Shown here: positions 7,000 through 14,514 of the stretch, one piece after another | How positions within the stretch are numbered: the stretch's first letter is position 1 | Layout of the letters: each line of letters begins with the position of its first letter | Assembly: GCA_964348455.1 (NCBI GenBank) | Contig: CAYGCQ010000022.1 | Coordinates: 1 to 20,238 of the forward strand | Reading direction: 5' to 3' | Source of the DNA: UBA10133 sp964348455 | GTDB taxonomy: Bacteria > Patescibacteriota > Microgenomatia > UBA1400 > MFAQ01 | Length of the DNA: 20,238 nucleotides | Notes under the pieces: generated by a model | Seen by the model: only the letters and a program-made list of their open reading frames with translations | What the model was told of the DNA's origin: nothing | Databases searched by the model: none | Program-made: the position numbers and the translations under genes

Positions 7000-7102
7000 T
7001 CATTTTTACCTATAATACAAATTTCCAACCTCAAAGAAATAGAAAATAGGTCCCCGGACTCTTTAATCCACTCTCGCCACGAGGACAAAGGAGTATTCAA
7101 TA

Positions 7103-7139
7103 GACACAAAAATCGCTTCAGGTCGACGATTTTTATGTC
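7103..7139. other. Long AT-rich hairpin
   Basis: GACA-AAAAATCG pairs with CGATTTTT-TGTC around an 11-base loop, with a single C/A mismatch. It lies in the 322-base gap between the DUF5698-like gene and the 7226 gene, just upstream of the latter's promoter. It could act as a terminator in either direction or be part of an element. The rest of this gap (7000-7102) shows nothing recognisable. Confidence 0.5.
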
Positions 7140-7145
7140 AAAATC

Positions 7146-7174
7146 TTGACTTTCTATGCGCTATAGGTTACAAT
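7146..7174 (+). promoter_or_regulatory. Promoter of the 7226 gene
   Basis: TTGACT (7146-7151) and TACAAT (7169-7174) are separated by 17 bases, each one mismatch from consensus. The predicted start is near 7181, leaving a 45-base leader that ends with AAGGAG. Confidence 0.85.
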
Positions 7175-7225
7175 TCTCAAGATTAGAACTTAAGCACCAT
7201 AAAATTATTTTAAGGAGAACCCAAA

Positions 7226-7636
7226 ATGGACGATCTCACGAGAAGTGCACTGATAGCCCAATTTATCCAGGCCATGAAAACCGTGGCCCCTGGTCAAGAA
7301 GAAAAAACGTTAACCAAAAAAACAGAGGAATTGCTTTTGCTCGTGGGAAATCTGGCCATTCAACCTGTAAGTAGAGTGAACATGATCAACTTCCTTCGAA
7401 AAAGCCTTGGATCAGTCGTACCAGAAAGGCAATTGAGTCCTGCACTAAAAGACTGGAACGATCAGGCAAATCTTGGGGCAAGCCCGCTGGTCGAAACTGC
7501 ATTCGTTATTAAAATCGCGATCATGGCGATTTTTTCCAATCCAACAGCAGCAGAAAAGTTCTTCTACAACATTGTGGATGCTAAGCCAGCCCCGGTTACT
7601 TGCTGGGATGTTCACTGCATCATGCCCTTAACATAA
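7226..7636 (+). CDS. Hypothetical helical protein, 136 aa
   Basis: I do not recognise this protein. It starts at ATG with SD AAGGAG 7 bases upstream. It is predicted to be mostly helical: amphipathic helices at about 2-18, 28-42 and 50-62, and a hydrophobic stretch VETAFVIKIAIMAIF (88-102) that is too polar around it to be a clear membrane helix. Two Cys residues lie near the C-terminus (CWDVHC). It has its own near-consensus promoter and a very strong terminator, so it is a well-expressed single-gene unit of unknown role. Confidence 0.75.
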   Translation: MDDLTRSALIAQFIQAMKTVAPGQEEKTLTKKTEELLLLVGNLAIQPVSRVNMINFLRKSLGSVVPERQLSPALKDWNDQANLGASPLVETAFVIKIAIMAIFSNPTAAEKFFYNIVDAKPAPVTCWDVHCIMPLT

Positions 7637-7652
7637 TTTAGAAATGAGAGAC

Positions 7653-7678
7653 CGGTCGCCCTTGGGCGACCGTTTTTT
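7653..7678 (+). terminator. Terminator of the 7226 gene
   Basis: CGGTCGCCC-TT-GGGCGACCG, a perfect 9-bp GC-rich stem with a minimal loop, is followed by TTTTTTATT, 16 bases after the stop codon. Confidence 0.95.
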
Positions 7679-7700
7679 ATTAGCAAAAATATCTCGAGGT

Positions 7701-7729
7701 TTGACTTATAAAGATACCCATAGTAAACT
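7701..7729 (+). promoter_or_regulatory. Promoter of the Nudix-like gene
   Basis: TTGACT (7701-7706) and TAAACT (7724-7729) are separated by 17 bases. The start would fall near 7736, giving a leader of only about 8 bases without an SD before the ATG at 7744. Confidence 0.65.
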
Positions 7730-7743
7730 TATAGCGACTATTT

Positions 7744-8547
7744 ATGCCTACCCCAACTACCCTATCGGATTATCTCTCTACTCTTTCTCCCGATCAGACT
7801 CTCGTGGCAGAAGCCCTTCTCAAGCACGACTGGTTCAAAGATACCGAATCCACACTTCAACAGGAGATTCTCGCGCTACCAAAAGACTATCAAGGTTTTT
7901 TAGAAGATTTAGCATTAAGACCAGACGAAATTGGCGAACTCGATATTCTGAGACTTACCAAAATTGGTTATGGAAACTTCCTTATACTTCTCGTGTTTGA
8001 AGTTCGTTCAAATATCACCAACCAAATCTTTACCTGCGAATACGCTTCATGGAAAACAGGCAGTCGCCCAGGTGCCAGAGGTATTATTTTCCTGGAAACA
8101 AACGGAAAAATAACCCACTTCCTTGTTTCCAAAACCCACAAGTTTTCTTCTGCCAATGAAGTTCTGGAATCTGTCGGTGGACTTTATCTTCACATCTTTG
8201 ATAACAGCATTCAGAACTTACCCAAGAAAATCGAGCAAGAAATTTGCTTTCATCTGGGATTACAAAAGTTAAATTTCAAAAAAATATACAACTTAGGAAA
8301 GGCCCACCCTGACTTTGGTATGACCAATAACGTCTCAGACCTCTTTGCTGCGATTATAGACATTTCAGATATTCCTAACCTTACAACCAAGGATGATTTT
8401 AGACAAACACATAAACCCACAGGCTTTGAGCTTAAAATAGTCCACATCAGTGAATTCAAAGAATACTTAAACAAGATAGAAGATAACTATTTTCTTAGCG
8501 CCGCAGCCAGGATTCTTGCTTCAAATGATTTTTCACTAAACATTTAA
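7744..8547 (+). CDS. Nudix-fold protein with a degenerate active site
   Basis: This is a 267-residue protein. The central part (about 110-215) follows the Nudix pattern: a strand GARGIIFLE, the segment VLESVGGLYLHIFDN, a helix in the Nudix-box position (PKKIEQEICFHLGL), then NLGKAHPDFGMTNNVSDLFAAI, which resembles the late ADP-ribose-pyrophosphatase segment. In the box, the usual REXXEEXGL reads as QEICFHLGL, so the two metal-binding Glu residues are Phe and His. Catalysis by the normal mechanism is unlikely, and it may instead bind a nucleotide or act as a regulator. Residues 1-100 form an N-terminal domain I do not recognise. The family call is an inference from pattern and spacing. No SD; near-leaderless. 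Confidence 0.65.
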   Translation: MPTPTTLSDYLSTLSPDQTLVAEALLKHDWFKDTESTLQQEILALPKDYQGFLEDLALRPDEIGELDILRLTKIGYGNFLILLVFEVRSNITNQIFTCEYASWKTGSRPGARGIIFLETNGKITHFLVSKTHKFSSANEVLESVGGLYLHIFDNSIQNLPKKIEQEICFHLGLQKLNFKKIYNLGKAHPDFGMTNNVSDLFAAIIDISDIPNLTTKDDFRQTHKPTGFELKIVHISEFKEYLNKIEDNYFLSAAARILASNDFSLNI

Positions 8548-8556
8548 GCCCTTTTC

Positions 8557-8584
8557 TTGACAAAATATGTATTTTACGTATAAT
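8557..8584 (+). promoter_or_regulatory. Full-consensus promoter of the 8642-9728 operon
   Basis: TTGACA (8557-8562) and TATAAT (8579-8584) match the housekeeping sigma consensus at all twelve positions, with a 16-base spacer. The leader of about 50 bases holds a small hairpin (GACTT/AAGTC) and ends with GGAGGT. This is the strongest promoter in the window. Confidence 0.92.
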
Positions 8585-8641
8585 ACGCGACAGACTTAAA
8601 AAGTCCGTCTTTAAAATCCCAATCTTCATCTGGAGGTAATT

Positions 8642-9250
8642 TTGAAACCAAATTCAAATCTGGCCAAAATGCGTGTTAGTGCAAGTTTTGACAAGTCCAA
8701 CATAAGTTTTTTCGAGCTAGTAAATCTACTAAATCCCGAGCCCATCATTATCGACACGTGCCTTCCTCCTTTACAGGATACAGATGCCTACTTCACCCGT
8801 CTTATCACCTGGCAAGGTTTGACCGACAAGGGCATGACTACCGAGATGCTATACGATAGACAAGAGTATCCATTTTCCCCGTCCCTAGAGACGCTATCAC
8901 ACAATCTCAATTTCAGCTCATTCATTCAGTTTCTCAAACACTCACAATCCATTAAGGACACACTAGTCAACTTTCGATTGCTTCAAATTGAATGGTTTAT
9001 CAGAACTTCGATAGTTAGAAATCCATACGCTTCAGGTTACGCTCCTAAAAGGTTAAATCGAGGAGTTAAGTTTATTCTCACTGAAGATTTTCTTACCACC
9101 AGTTTTCAGTCAGTAATGGAATCACAATGGTATACCTGCGACCATAATCCAACCAAAGTAATTCCTCTGACGGTCGGCAATCTCGGGGTAGTTATTGAAC
9201 AGGTAACCACTTTGGCGCTCGATCATCACAAAGATCACCCCTCAAAATAA
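8642..9250 (+). CDS. Hypothetical protein, first gene of a two-gene operon, 202 aa
   Basis: I do not recognise this protein. It starts at TTG, chosen because GGAGGT lies 4 bases upstream and no ATG fits the SD. It has no signal peptide or membrane helix. The sequence mixes short hydrophobic strands (EPIIIDTCLPPL) with helices (FRLLQIEWFIRTSIV) and ends with LGVVIEQVTTLALDHH. The next gene begins 13 bases after its stop with its own SD, so the two are co-transcribed from the perfect promoter at 8557-8584. High expression is expected and the role is unknown. Confidence 0.75.
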   Translation: MKPNSNLAKMRVSASFDKSNISFFELVNLLNPEPIIIDTCLPPLQDTDAYFTRLITWQGLTDKGMTTEMLYDRQEYPFSPSLETLSHNLNFSSFIQFLKHSQSIKDTLVNFRLLQIEWFIRTSIVRNPYASGYAPKRLNRGVKFILTEDFLTTSFQSVMESQWYTCDHNPTKVIPLTVGNLGVVIEQVTTLALDHHKDHPSK

Positions 9251-9263
9251 GGAGTAATTGGCA

Positions 9264-9728
9264 ATGCTAAGTAACGATATCGATTATTTTGTTAAACAAG
9301 CTTTTTCATCTTTAGAATTATTTAAAGCACCGTCTTGGACTAACATTACTGATCACAATCAACCGGTTTTTAGATACTACAGCGGGATATTCTGGAAACT
9401 TATCGCCGATGATCTATCTCCCAGAAAGGTAAAAACTGGAGACAAATTTGAGGTAGTAGTTACTATCTCTCCTATTGTTCGCCTCGATAATAATATTTTA
9501 GTAATGCTTGGTGGTAAAAATCCCAGAGTAATTCGTGAAATTGATGGGAAACAGTCACTCATAACTGGTCTGGCTGCGTTCGCAAAAACACATTCAGCCA
9601 AGTTAGCCTTAGATCGAGATAGTCGAATAAAAGTTAAAATCACCAGCATATTTGAATGTACGAGTATTTACCCAAAAAACCATTACAAGCAAGTTGGCGG
9701 GGTTAAATATCAGCCTATTAACTTGTAA
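9264..9728 (+). CDS. Hypothetical protein, second gene of the operon, 154 aa
   Basis: This protein is of unknown function. The ATG at 9264 is preferred over an in-frame TTG at 9258 because AAGGAG (9249-9254) lies 9 bases before the ATG but only 3 before the TTG. The sequence alternates strands and short helices; KFEVVVTISPIVRLDNNILVMLGG and RIKVKITSIFEC suggest a beta-rich fold. No membrane segment. It follows the 8642 gene in one operon and a terminator lies 60 bases after its stop, so the products probably act together. Confidence 0.75.
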   Translation: MLSNDIDYFVKQAFSSLELFKAPSWTNITDHNQPVFRYYSGIFWKLIADDLSPRKVKTGDKFEVVVTISPIVRLDNNILVMLGGKNPRVIREIDGKQSLITGLAAFAKTHSAKLALDRDSRIKVKITSIFECTSIYPKNHYKQVGGVKYQPINL

Positions 9729-9787
9729 CATCCTAATTAACTCCGGTTCCATCTGGAGACGGCCCGCAAAAATTAATATAACTTCCT

Positions 9788-9812
9788 ACCCCGTCATCAG
9801 GCGGGGTTTTTT
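9788..9812 (+). terminator. Terminator of the orphan operon, overlapping the kinase 3' end
   Basis: ACCCCG-TCATCAGG-CGGGGT is followed by TTTTTTG. It overlaps the last codons of the convergent histidine kinase gene, whose stop (minus-strand TGA, 9799-9797) lies in the loop, so the kinase C-terminus KNPA is partly encoded by the hairpin. The minus strand has no T run after it. Confidence 0.85.
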
Positions 9813-11884
9813 GTTTTTGCCTGATTCATAGGAAGCGTAAAGCTAAAGGTCGACCCCTTACCCTCCTCACTTTCAAACCAGATCTTCCCACCTGAAGACT
9901 TCACTACCACTCTGGCCAAATATAAACCCAAACCACTCCCCTCTGTCTCTTGCTTTAGAGCATTACTGCCTCGGAAAAACTTCTCAAAGATTCTTTTCTG
10001 CTCTTCTTTGGGAATACCTATACCGGTATCTCGTATCTCAGTGACAACGTCTGAATCTTTTAAATAAACTTTACAGATGATTGTTCCTCCCGGTTTTGTA
10101 TAAATCCCGGCATTGGTCAAAAGATTGATATATACAAGCTTTATGAGATCAACATCTACTTCAATTTTAGGAATTTTTTTTTCGATGTCATAACTTAGCA
10201 TCTTTTTTTGTCCACCTAGTTTGACCTTAGCTTCCACCAAAATATCTTCCACCAGCCTCCTAAAGTCTATCAACTTTGGATTTACCTTTAATTCTCCGGA
10301 CTCTATCTTACTTAAATTAATGATTGAGTTCACTAGTTGGATCTCTCTCTCATTTGACTCATTAATTTTGGCCACATACTTTTCCTGGGTTTTAGTTAAT
10401 TTGCCGGCATCTCCATCAGCCAGCATCTCTCCAAACCACTTAGCGGCAGACAACGGTGTTCTAAGCTGATGACTGGCTATAGAAATAAACTCGGTCTTCA
10501 TTTTATCTACTGCTTCAAACTTGCTCAAATCCCTTTCAATACCAACAAAGAAAAGTAACTTTCCATCCTCATCAAGAATTGGTGTAACTCTAAGATCCGC
10601 CCCATACTGTTCTCCATCTTTCCGTTTATTTGTTAACTTCGACCAGTAAGATTTTTTATCAATCTTTATGGTTTTCCAAAAATCAACATAGAACTCCTTT
10701 GGCATTTGACCTCCCCAGAGAGAAGGTTTCTTGCCAATCACCTCTTCAAGAGAGTAACCTGTAATTGTCGTTGTTGCTTTATTAGCATAAGTAATCACGC
10801 CTTCAGGATTAGTAATAATTACTTGATCAGACACTCCTTCTACTGCTTGCTTAAATTTCCTTAAATCTTTTGTAACGAAACTTGCATAATCTATCGCTCG
10901 CTTTCTAGCCGACATGATTATGTAAATAGTAGCAATCCAAAGCAAATTAATGGCAACGAGACTTCCAACAATAATTACCGATGATTTTCCTTCTATGCCC
11001 GGCAACACAAACAAATTATCTGAGTCCAAAACTATTTTAAAATTTCGATTCAGTATTTGCACTTCTTTTGATGCCGATGCTTTTTTCTCCCTGATACTTC
11101 CTACTGTAAAAATTTTCTGGTCGCCATCATACACAGTGTACTTTAGACCTGTCAGATCAACATTTTTATTCCTCAAATTTTCTGGACTAATCCAAGCACC
11201 AACGTAACCCAATAGCTGATCATTTCTTTGACCCGCAGAAATTAGGACCGCAGATGCACTACTGTAGACAGGTAAAACAATTTCGTACCCGGTTGCTGTG
11301 CTCTTCGGAATTACCTTATTGAGATAAAGGAGTTCAGACATCGTGGGTTGACCGGTTAAAAGTGAATTATTAAAAGTTATAATTGTATTTTCTGAAAATC
11401 CAAAATCAAAACCAAGTAAATTACTTATCTCAGGATGGGTAGTATGCAAATACTTAACAGGAAAATATTCCATATTGTCACTTACTGGAAAAATTGTGTA
11501 GTTTTTATACCTCTCGATACCAGACAATCTTTGATCTGCTTCGAATGAACCTAAATTATCCTTTAAAATTTTTTGTACATATGCAAATGAATAAATTCCG
11601 GGATATCTAGTTTCAACTTCACTAACTGTCACAAAATCATCCCAATTTTGTACCGTGGCACCTTCGATGATTACTAATCCCCTCAATCCATATAGTAAAT
11701 CCACCGCAGACATTGCTTTGTCTTTTATACCCATCTCTATTAAATCAAGAGTTTTATTCAAATCTCTATTTTTTCTCTCCAGAGTAGATCTATTTGTAAA
11801 ATTAGCGATGTAAACAGATCCACTAAACAGAAAAACAGTCGCCAATGCAATCAGCCACAACCTCCATTTTTCTTTTTGATCCAT
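9797..11884 (-). CDS. CHASE-PAS sensor histidine kinase
   Basis: This is a 695-residue membrane sensor kinase. TM1 (about 8-28) and TM2 (about 301-324) flank an extracytoplasmic CHASE-type domain (about 50-270; LLYGLRGLV, WDDFVTVSEV, RYPGIYSFAYV), which typically binds small ligands. A PAS domain follows (about 343-455; ITNPEGVITYANKA, TGYSLEEVIGK, with a PAC-like end). HisKA has the phospho-acceptor His472 in ASHQLRTPL. The ATPase domain has the N box NLLTNA (587-592), G1 DTGIGIP (619-625), F box (FEKFF) and G2 GSGLGL (649-654). All catalytic motifs are intact. The ATG follows the response-regulator stop by 3 bases with no SD, so translation is probably coupled. Confidence 0.96.
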   Translation of the reverse strand: MDQKEKWRLWLIALATVFLFSGSVYIANFTNRSTLERKNRDLNKTLDLIEMGIKDKAMSAVDLLYGLRGLVIIEGATVQNWDDFVTVSEVETRYPGIYSFAYVQKILKDNLGSFEADQRLSGIERYKNYTIFPVSDNMEYFPVKYLHTTHPEISNLLGFDFGFSENTIITFNNSLLTGQPTMSELLYLNKVIPKSTATGYEIVLPVYSSASAVLISAGQRNDQLLGYVGAWISPENLRNKNVDLTGLKYTVYDGDQKIFTVGSIREKKASASKEVQILNRNFKIVLDSDNLFVLPGIEGKSSVIIVGSLVAINLLWIATIYIIMSARKRAIDYASFVTKDLRKFKQAVEGVSDQVIITNPEGVITYANKATTTITGYSLEEVIGKKPSLWGGQMPKEFYVDFWKTIKIDKKSYWSKLTNKRKDGEQYGADLRVTPILDEDGKLLFFVGIERDLSKFEAVDKMKTEFISIASHQLRTPLSAAKWFGEMLADGDAGKLTKTQEKYVAKINESNEREIQLVNSIINLSKIESGELKVNPKLIDFRRLVEDILVEAKVKLGGQKKMLSYDIEKKIPKIEVDVDLIKLVYINLLTNAGIYTKPGGTIICKVYLKDSDVVTEIRDTGIGIPKEEQKRIFEKFFRGSNALKQETEGSGLGLYLARVVVKSSGGKIWFESEEGKGSTFSFTLPMNQAKTKNPA

Positions 11885-11887
11885 TAT

Positions 11888-12259
11888 CTACAAATTACTT
11901 TTTTCAATCGCATTTTGAATCTCAGTCTCAATATTGTTTAAGTCCACATCGGTTTTCATAAAGCACCTACTTGCTCCCATCTGCATCACTCTTTCAACAG
12001 CATCTGGTAAATTAGTTACTACTAGTACGGGAATGTGGGCAGTTTTCTGGTTTTTCTTTATTTCTCGCAGCACATCCAGACCATTAAATCTCCCTGTCAT
12101 ATATATGTCCAGGAGTATTACTTCTGGTTCAAAATCTCCAGCCATCTTAATACCTGTCTCTCCATCCGTTGCAATCCTCACATCATACTTTTCCCCAAAC
12201 TTTCGCCTATACGCCTCATCGAGCAACAAATCGTCTTCTACTATCAGTAACTTTGTCAT
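11888..12259 (-). CDS. Single-domain response regulator (receiver only)
   Basis: This 123-residue CheY-like receiver has the full phosphorylation site: acidic pair Asp9-Asp10 (VEDD), phospho-acceptor Asp51 (ILLDIYM), Thr82 (VVTNL) and Lys102 (MKTD). No output domain follows, so it must act by protein contact or as a phospho-relay intermediate. The ATG at 12259 is preferred to an upstream in-frame TTG (12268) because a -10 box lies 7 bases before the ATG. The partner kinase begins 3 bases after its stop, and regulator-first order makes kinase translation depend on this gene. Confidence 0.94.
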   Translation of the reverse strand: MTKLLIVEDDLLLDEAYRRKFGEKYDVRIATDGETGIKMAGDFEPEVILLDIYMTGRFNGLDVLREIKKNQKTAHIPVLVVTNLPDAVERVMQMGASRCFMKTDVDLNNIETEIQNAIEKSNL

Positions 12260-12266
12260 ACTAATC

Positions 12267-12275
12267 AATATAACA
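12267..12275 (-). promoter_or_regulatory. Extended -10 promoter of the two-component operon
   Basis: On the minus strand TGT-TATATT forms an extended -10 box whose last base is 7 bases before the ATG at 12259. Transcription would start almost on the start codon, so the mRNA is probably leaderless. No SD is visible. Confidence 0.55.
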
Positions 12276-12308
12276 CAGCTAAGTATTTGTAACTATAGTT
12301 ACTTCAGA

Positions 12309-14351
12309 CTATCTTGTATTCTTTAGAACCTTATCCGTCAAACCCAAGATGCTTAGTCCTTGTAGCAAAGTTAAAGCGTCATGCATATACTCTGTTTCAT
12401 CCGCGTCTACGGTTGGAAAGGCCATATAATCGGCAGCACTCTGACCAGGCATAAAGATAATTGCTTGACCTGGTTGTGCCCCTCCCAACACATTTCCTTT
12501 CCCCATTGTGTCTACATATTTTGACCACCAACCTGGTGCTATCAATATTGGCGTTTGTGTTTCTGCATTACTTCTGTCAAAAAAAGTCATGGCTCCAGCG
12601 CTTGGCATATGACCTCCAGCGACATATCCAGGTTTCTGATGTAAATACTTATTATATATCTGTCTCAGGCCGAATGTGGGCTGAGCAAATGACCCACTCC
12701 CCATCATCTTATCCGCAAAAGCACCGATATACATTGGTTTTCCCTTAATGCTTATCGACGGTCCAACTGCAAGTTTAATCAGAGAAAGGTGGTGAATCAA
12801 AGGAACATCAGCGTAAGTAGAGACATAGGAAGCTGGGGCGACGGGGAACCCTTCGGGGCCATCACCTTTTTTTGTTTTCCACTCACCTCTTCTCATCGAC
12901 TCGTCAAACATGATTGCCAGAGTTCGCTCCTTCGAACCAACTTTTAGTAGATCAACTAAATTATCCAAAATTTTAATTCTATTTGGAGACTTACCGGCTT
13001 CCTTATCTAACATGTTTCGCAGATACACCACGAGGTGATGCGGGTTAGCCCTAATCTGCTCCACATAACTAGTTAAGCCTTTAAGTGTCTCTGCGTCAGT
13101 ACTACTACCAATTCTGGCATCTTGAATTAACTTAAGAGCCATTGGAAGCTGAGTCTCCACATTAAATGTCAACTCATCATAAGGGGCTTGCATCTTCATC
13201 CTTGAGTACTGGTTCACGACAGACTCTTTTCCCAACCTCTGGTTTGCATCAGGTTTTCTCTCAAACAAAGTTTTACTCACCCTACTTGTCACGGGGCTGT
13301 AAGTTACTTTAGGTGACTTTTCGACTTTTTCAGATATTCCGGCTAGCAACTCATCTGTTATCCCCTGTTTCTCAGCAGAGTTAAGTAAATTGAGAGCTTG
13401 GAAAGCCACCTGGCCGTGCTTTGACGATGGGTAAGGATAGCTTCTCTTGTCTTTTTTTTGTGTTCTGGGGTTGTATTTCCCAGTCTCGGCTTGAAGAATA
13501 ATCCCTTGACCTAATGGATCGCAGTATGTCTTACCACCGAGTTTCTCACCATATCGATCATATGGCTTATCGGAGTAAGCACCTTTTTCAGTCCCGGCAG
13601 AGATATAAAAAACTCTATTCTTGGCTCCAAAGTACCATTCCGAAGCTGTTGCCATCGTATGGATATGCCCACTCATAGCTCCATCAGCTCTCGCACCTTC
13701 ACTTAGTTGAAGCTCTGCCATTCTTTGACCAGATACAGGATCCACTTTGTTCCCCCCACCTGGAGGATTATGCCGAATCCTCATCGAATGAGTACGTCCA
13801 TTAGGATATTTATAAGTCAAAACTCCACCATTTTTTATTATCGGAATATTCAATCCCTTTGTCATCACGCTCCAAATATTTATTGTTGTTGAATCTTGTG
13901 CCCAACCGGGATGCCCCCAGTAACCACTAACCATTGCATCTATTCTTCCTGCTTCAGCTAACGGCTCAAGACACAAGATCCTCAAGAGATCAATTTGAGC
14001 CTCAAGGTCAAGTGGAGTTCTGTTTGTATCCAGATACTCCGACTTAATCCCCTCAACCTCATCTCCCAAAAGAACAACTCTCACGTTCGGATTATCTAAT
14101 ACATACTGAACCAACTCCATAATAGACTCATTATTTGTTGCCAATGCGCCTATATGCAGATCCGACACACACACAACTTGAATAGGATCCTTGTGATAGA
14201 CTGGGATTTCTACAGTATCTCTCCCCACACTGTTTCTTTCTATCTCTTGCAGATTTGAGATTGCTTGAAGCATAAGATTACGTTTTATCTCTGGAGTCAA
14301 TGAAGCTGGGTACTCTTTAGGTTTCCCGAATCCTGTTTTTTCTCTGGCCAT
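12309..14351 (-). CDS. Tandem-domain calcineurin-like metallophosphoesterase
   Basis: This 680-residue cytoplasmic protein has a metallophosphoesterase domain at about 57-290: SDLHIG (Asp64, His66), LLGDEVEG (Asp97, Glu100), GYWGHPG in place of GNHD (His147), RHNPPGG (His194) and SGHIH (228-231). It is followed by a second, diverged copy at about 405-636. The two align by eye: SDLHIG with QDARIG, YVLDNPNVRVVLLGD with EQIRANPHHLVVYLRN, SGHIHTMATASEWYF with GGHMPSAGAMTFF, and GQGIILQ with GQAIIFM. Copy two has lost most metal ligands. A linker of about 110 residues joins them. The substrate is unknown. There is no SD; the two-component operon follows on the same strand. Confidence 0.85.
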   Translation of the reverse strand: MAREKTGFGKPKEYPASLTPEIKRNLMLQAISNLQEIERNSVGRDTVEIPVYHKDPIQVVCVSDLHIGALATNNESIMELVQYVLDNPNVRVVLLGDEVEGIKSEYLDTNRTPLDLEAQIDLLRILCLEPLAEAGRIDAMVSGYWGHPGWAQDSTTINIWSVMTKGLNIPIIKNGGVLTYKYPNGRTHSMRIRHNPPGGGNKVDPVSGQRMAELQLSEGARADGAMSGHIHTMATASEWYFGAKNRVFYISAGTEKGAYSDKPYDRYGEKLGGKTYCDPLGQGIILQAETGKYNPRTQKKDKRSYPYPSSKHGQVAFQALNLLNSAEKQGITDELLAGISEKVEKSPKVTYSPVTSRVSKTLFERKPDANQRLGKESVVNQYSRMKMQAPYDELTFNVETQLPMALKLIQDARIGSSTDAETLKGLTSYVEQIRANPHHLVVYLRNMLDKEAGKSPNRIKILDNLVDLLKVGSKERTLAIMFDESMRRGEWKTKKGDGPEGFPVAPASYVSTYADVPLIHHLSLIKLAVGPSISIKGKPMYIGAFADKMMGSGSFAQPTFGLRQIYNKYLHQKPGYVAGGHMPSAGAMTFFDRSNAETQTPILIAPGWWSKYVDTMGKGNVLGGAQPGQAIIFMPGQSAADYMAFPTVDADETEYMHDALTLLQGLSILGLTDKVLKNTR

Positions 14352-14395
14352 TTATTTTTATTTATTTAACAAATAATCCAACCCCTTATATCTGC

Positions 14396-14401
14396 ATTAT
14401 A
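14396..14401 (-). promoter_or_regulatory. -10 box of the phosphoesterase gene
   Basis: On the minus strand a perfect TATAAT, preceded by GG, lies 44 bases upstream of the ATG at 14351. The -35 region is weak (GATTGT at 17 bases, TTGTTT at 15). The leader is A/T-rich and lacks an SD near the start codon. The rest of the 163-base gap shows only the terminator at 14483-14508. Confidence 0.55.
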
Positions 14402-14482
14402 CCTGCAAATTATAAAAAACAATCCCTGGATTAATAATCCTATATAAATGATATTTCCACGCATATCAACCTCTAAACTTGT

Positions 14483-14508
14483 AAAAAAACTCACCTTATA
14501 GCCGTGAG
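14483..14508 (-). terminator. Terminator of the dihydrouridine synthase gene
   Basis: On the minus strand CTCAC-GGCTATAAG-GTGAG is followed by seven T residues, just after the stop codon at 14515. The stem is short but the T run is strong. Confidence 0.65.
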
Positions 14509-14514
14509 AAATTC

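Noticed and set aside
6776..7109. Minus-strand ORFs overlapping the leader of the DUF5698-like gene, one ending in an ATGA overlap with it
   Set aside because: Composition is not protein-like (many Trp, Cys and Pro in odd places), there is no SD, and the region is better explained as a structured leader. Coupled translation of a short ORF cannot be fully excluded.
7644..8000. 118-aa Arg/Ser-rich plus-strand ORF
   Set aside because: It starts inside the terminator of the 7226 gene and is a frame shadow of the Nudix-like gene.
9258..9263. TTG as start of the second orphan-operon gene
   Set aside because: It is only 3 bases from the SD; the ATG at 9264 has normal spacing.
12260..12268. TTG start for the response regulator, adding three residues
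   Set aside because: It overlaps the -10 box; the ATG at 12259 fits the usual receiver N-terminus.
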